From: Heterodera schachtii
Lineage: Eukaryota; Nematoda; Chromadorea; Rhabditida; Heteroderidae
Length of the DNA: 64,000 nt
Assembly: GCA_023374025.1 (NCBI GenBank)
Contig: SIJG01000096.1
Span: 261,822-325,821 of the forward strand
Reading direction: 5' to 3'
A program made the position numbers and the translations under genes. The notes under the pieces were generated by a model. That model searched no databases. It was not told the DNA's origin and worked only from the letters and a program-made list of their open reading frames with translations. Below are positions 62,014 to 64,000 of this stretch, piece after piece (within the stretch, counting starts at the first letter, position 1; the number at the start of each line of letters is the position of its first letter).

Positions 62014-63304
62014 TAGAGGTGTGCCGTGAATCACGGTCACGGTCACGGTTACCGTGAATTTCACGGGTTTTTTCACTCACGGTCACGATTCACGGTACCA
62101 ATTCACGGTTATTCCGTGAAAAATTTACACTGGATAAAATTGAATATTTATGAAATAAATTTTTTTTTTTATAGAGAAATTTGGTCTTTTTTTGGGCAAA
62201 GTTTGTTAGGAAACAGATCAAAATTTTCAAAAATTTCCCCGGCGGCGCCTATCGGCACCGCCGGCCCCCTCCCCTATTTCTGAAACCTTTTTGCACAAAG
62301 CCGAACTACCTATATTGTGCAAAAAGCAAATAAAAAGCAAAGTTTCAAGTATGAGCCCATTTAAATAAGAAAATTCATTGTTTTTTTTTTTAAATTTGCT
62401 CGAAATAAAGTTATTTTGGGTAAAACCAGTTATTAATCACATTTTCTAAAAGTTTCCACTAAAACCCATATTTTTCTTAAAAATTGGGTAAGTATGTCTC
62501 ACAAAACCATTTATAAAAGGTCGGAATCAATTTAAAACGTCCACAATTATGCGAAAAATGCAAATTATGGGCGCGCTTGCCAATGGACACTTCAGTACCC
62601 GATTTTTTTAAACTTGAAATATGCAAGCGCACCTATAATTTGCATTTTTCATTGTTTTTTGACTTAGACTAATTAAAATTGTAAAATTTGCTAATTTTAG
62701 GGATAAATCTGTTAACATTAAAAAATTGCACTCAAATTTTCAATTTTACCCCCGGCGGCGCCTATCGGCACCTCTGGGCCCCCAAAATTTATTATTTCAT
62801 AAAAAATTGGCTCAAATTCGCAAAATTTGGTCATTTTTTGGAGTAAATCTGTGCACAAATAAGACTCAAATTTTCAAAAATTTCCCCGGCGGCGCCTCTC
62901 GGCACCTCCGGGCCCCCAAAATTTATTATTTCATAAAAAATTGGCTAAAATTCGCAAAATTTGGTCATTTTTTGGACTAAATCTGTGCACAAATAAGACT
63001 CAAATTTTCAAAAATTTTTGCGATGGCGTCTATCGGCGCCTATGGACCCCTCCTTTTACCAAAAAAAATTTTTGGAAAATTATACCACAAAAAAAAGTTA
63101 AAAAAAATTCGCCGCCAAAAAAAAATTTCTTAAAATTCACGGTCACGGTCATGAAAACCGTGAATTTCACGGGTTTTTTGGATCACGGTCACGGTCACGA
63201 TTCACGGGATCAATTCACGGTCACGGTCACGGTTCACGGGGTCAATTCACGGTCACGGTCACGATTCACGGTTCACGGGTTTTTTCAGTCACGGCACACC
63301 TCTA
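62014..63304. mobile_element. hAT-like element with TCACGGT array
   Basis: The ends are TAGAGGTGTGCCGTGA ... TCACGGCACACCTCTA with a perfect 8-bp duplication ATAAAAAC (62006-62013 and 63305-63312). Both ends are arrays of TCACGGTCACGGT. The interior holds four copies of the GGCGGCGCCTATCGGCACC word (62240, 62755, 62885, 63020), each preceded by CTCAAATTTTCAAAAATT-like sequence; two of them lie in a ~125-bp tandem duplication (62790-63040). Confidence 0.93.
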
Positions 63305-63574
63305 ATAAAAACCCAGAGCTCTATAAATTAAATATTCCGTTAGTAATAGCAGATCAATTTATGAAAATGGCACAAATATATCAAAAGAAAATAGAGGATA
63401 ACACAACAAATAAACAATAATTGAAAGACGAAGAAATTTATCAAAAAACAATTAAAATCATTAAATTCATGTAATTTTGAACAAGAATTAGCAAAATTTT
63501 CCGTTTTAATAATTACAACCAAAAATCCTTAAAAATACATCCCAAAATGTGTCAATCCATGCCATTGTTTCTTC

Positions 63575-63756
63575 TCAGAGCTCTTCATTTCGGCTTTCCA
63601 CCAACGGCGAGAATTGCACCTCACAGTGCCAGTCCTCCGGCTTCAGCCCCAGTTCGGGCCGGAACGCATTGGCTTCATCAGGGCCATGAAAGTTGGCGGT
63701 TTCTTCTGCCGACATGCTTCCGTCCGAACAATCCCACGAGTTGTAAATGTGTTTAC
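63575..63756 (-). CDS. Terminal exon of an unknown protein
   Basis: The acceptor (ttcag at about 63757) is followed by an open GC-rich frame of 60 codons to a TGA at 63575: HIYNSWDCSDGSMSAEETAN, NAFRPELGLKPEDWHCEVQF, and an end of SRNEEL. Length and base composition support a real last exon, with the rest of the gene to the right of the window or lost. The plus strand is open too but gives a low-plausibility Pro/Ala/Cys chain. No family is recognised. Confidence 0.45.
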
Positions 63757-64000
63757 CTGAAATTTACAAAAGGCTTATTTGCCTAAAAGTGGAAACAAAA
63801 GCCCAAGTTAAAAAAGACAGGAAAAAGGAAGGACCCTTTAAAAAAATTTTACGGGCGGGCGGCGCCTATGCCACCGCCGGACCCCCCCCCCCCCCCTCCG
63901 GTTCCCCAAATTTCTTTTGAAAAGGCGTGGCGCAAAAAAGTGGAGTGAAAAGCAAAAAAAAAAAAAAAGGCAGCACTTTAAAAGATGATTCGTTTTTGGC
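63757..64000. repeat. Right edge: GC-rich repeat word and start of a foldback family
   Basis: 63850-63885 has CGGGCGGCGCCTATGCCACC, the shared palindromic word, with a C run. 63988-64000 is GATTCGTTTTTGGC, as at the left end of the 50.1-kb foldback, so an element probably begins here. Confidence 0.45.

Overview
The window looks like nuclear DNA of a plant-parasitic cyst nematode (Heteroderidae, Globodera/Heterodera type). It is very AT-rich and has short introns of about 45-65 bases. It carries fragments of two protein families that are expanded in cyst nematodes. One is the SPRY domain (SPRYSEC/RBP-1-like, 30.1-31.8 kb). The other is a divergent F-box-like family with conserved phrases such as LPPSQLGLGIA and ASDGQAITKWL (43.3-46.7, 56.5-57.2 and 59.0-60.5 kb). 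The species call is inference, not a database match.

1-3.6 kb: a Glu-rich purine tract, a short foldback repeat and two small minus-strand spliced genes of unknown function. 3.67-12.8 kb: a decayed Maverick/Polinton element, visibly richer in GC than its surroundings. It keeps the N-terminal and exonuclease part of a protein-primed family B DNA polymerase (palm domain gone), a pX-like small protein, a frameshifted penton-like minor capsid protein, an apparently intact chromodomain integrase, a long Pro-rich protein, a small basic protein and a broken packaging ATPase. No major capsid protein or maturation protease is visible. 12.9-14.3 kb: two divergent, GC-rich unknown genes sharing a promoter of about 190 bp. 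14.9-15.4 kb: a small spliced membrane protein. 18.4-20.5 kb: a phase-consistent five-exon gene for a mucin-like single-pass membrane protein, followed by an inverted, frameshifted copy of its last exon.

21-35 kb is mostly repeats around a four-exon SPRY gene. 35.8-43 kb holds decayed Lys-rich genes. 39.6-56.2 kb contains five copies of a secreted protein family (signal peptide plus HTH-like repeats); only the 52.95-53.64 kb copy reads through. 43.3-46.7 kb is an F-box-like pseudogene split by a 2.5 kb hAT-like element, which itself contains another hAT-like element and an L1-ORF1-like gene. 47.4-50.0 kb has a Merlin (ISXO2-like) transposase relic and a 5'-truncated LINE. 56.5-60.5 kb has more F-box-like relics. 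The right edge holds a GC-rich terminal exon.

The strongest structural signal is a set of eight hAT-like non-autonomous insertions, each with a perfect 8-bp target-site duplication. Most of them carry their own short tandem array inside the ends, and several share AT-rich interior words and a GC-rich imperfect palindrome. They sit in or beside genes: in an exon of an F-box-like gene, at the 5' splice site of another, in a SPRY intron, and inside an HTH-repeat gene. A Tc1/mariner-type element with ~200-bp terminal repeats separates the intact HTH-repeat gene from its ancestral upstream region.
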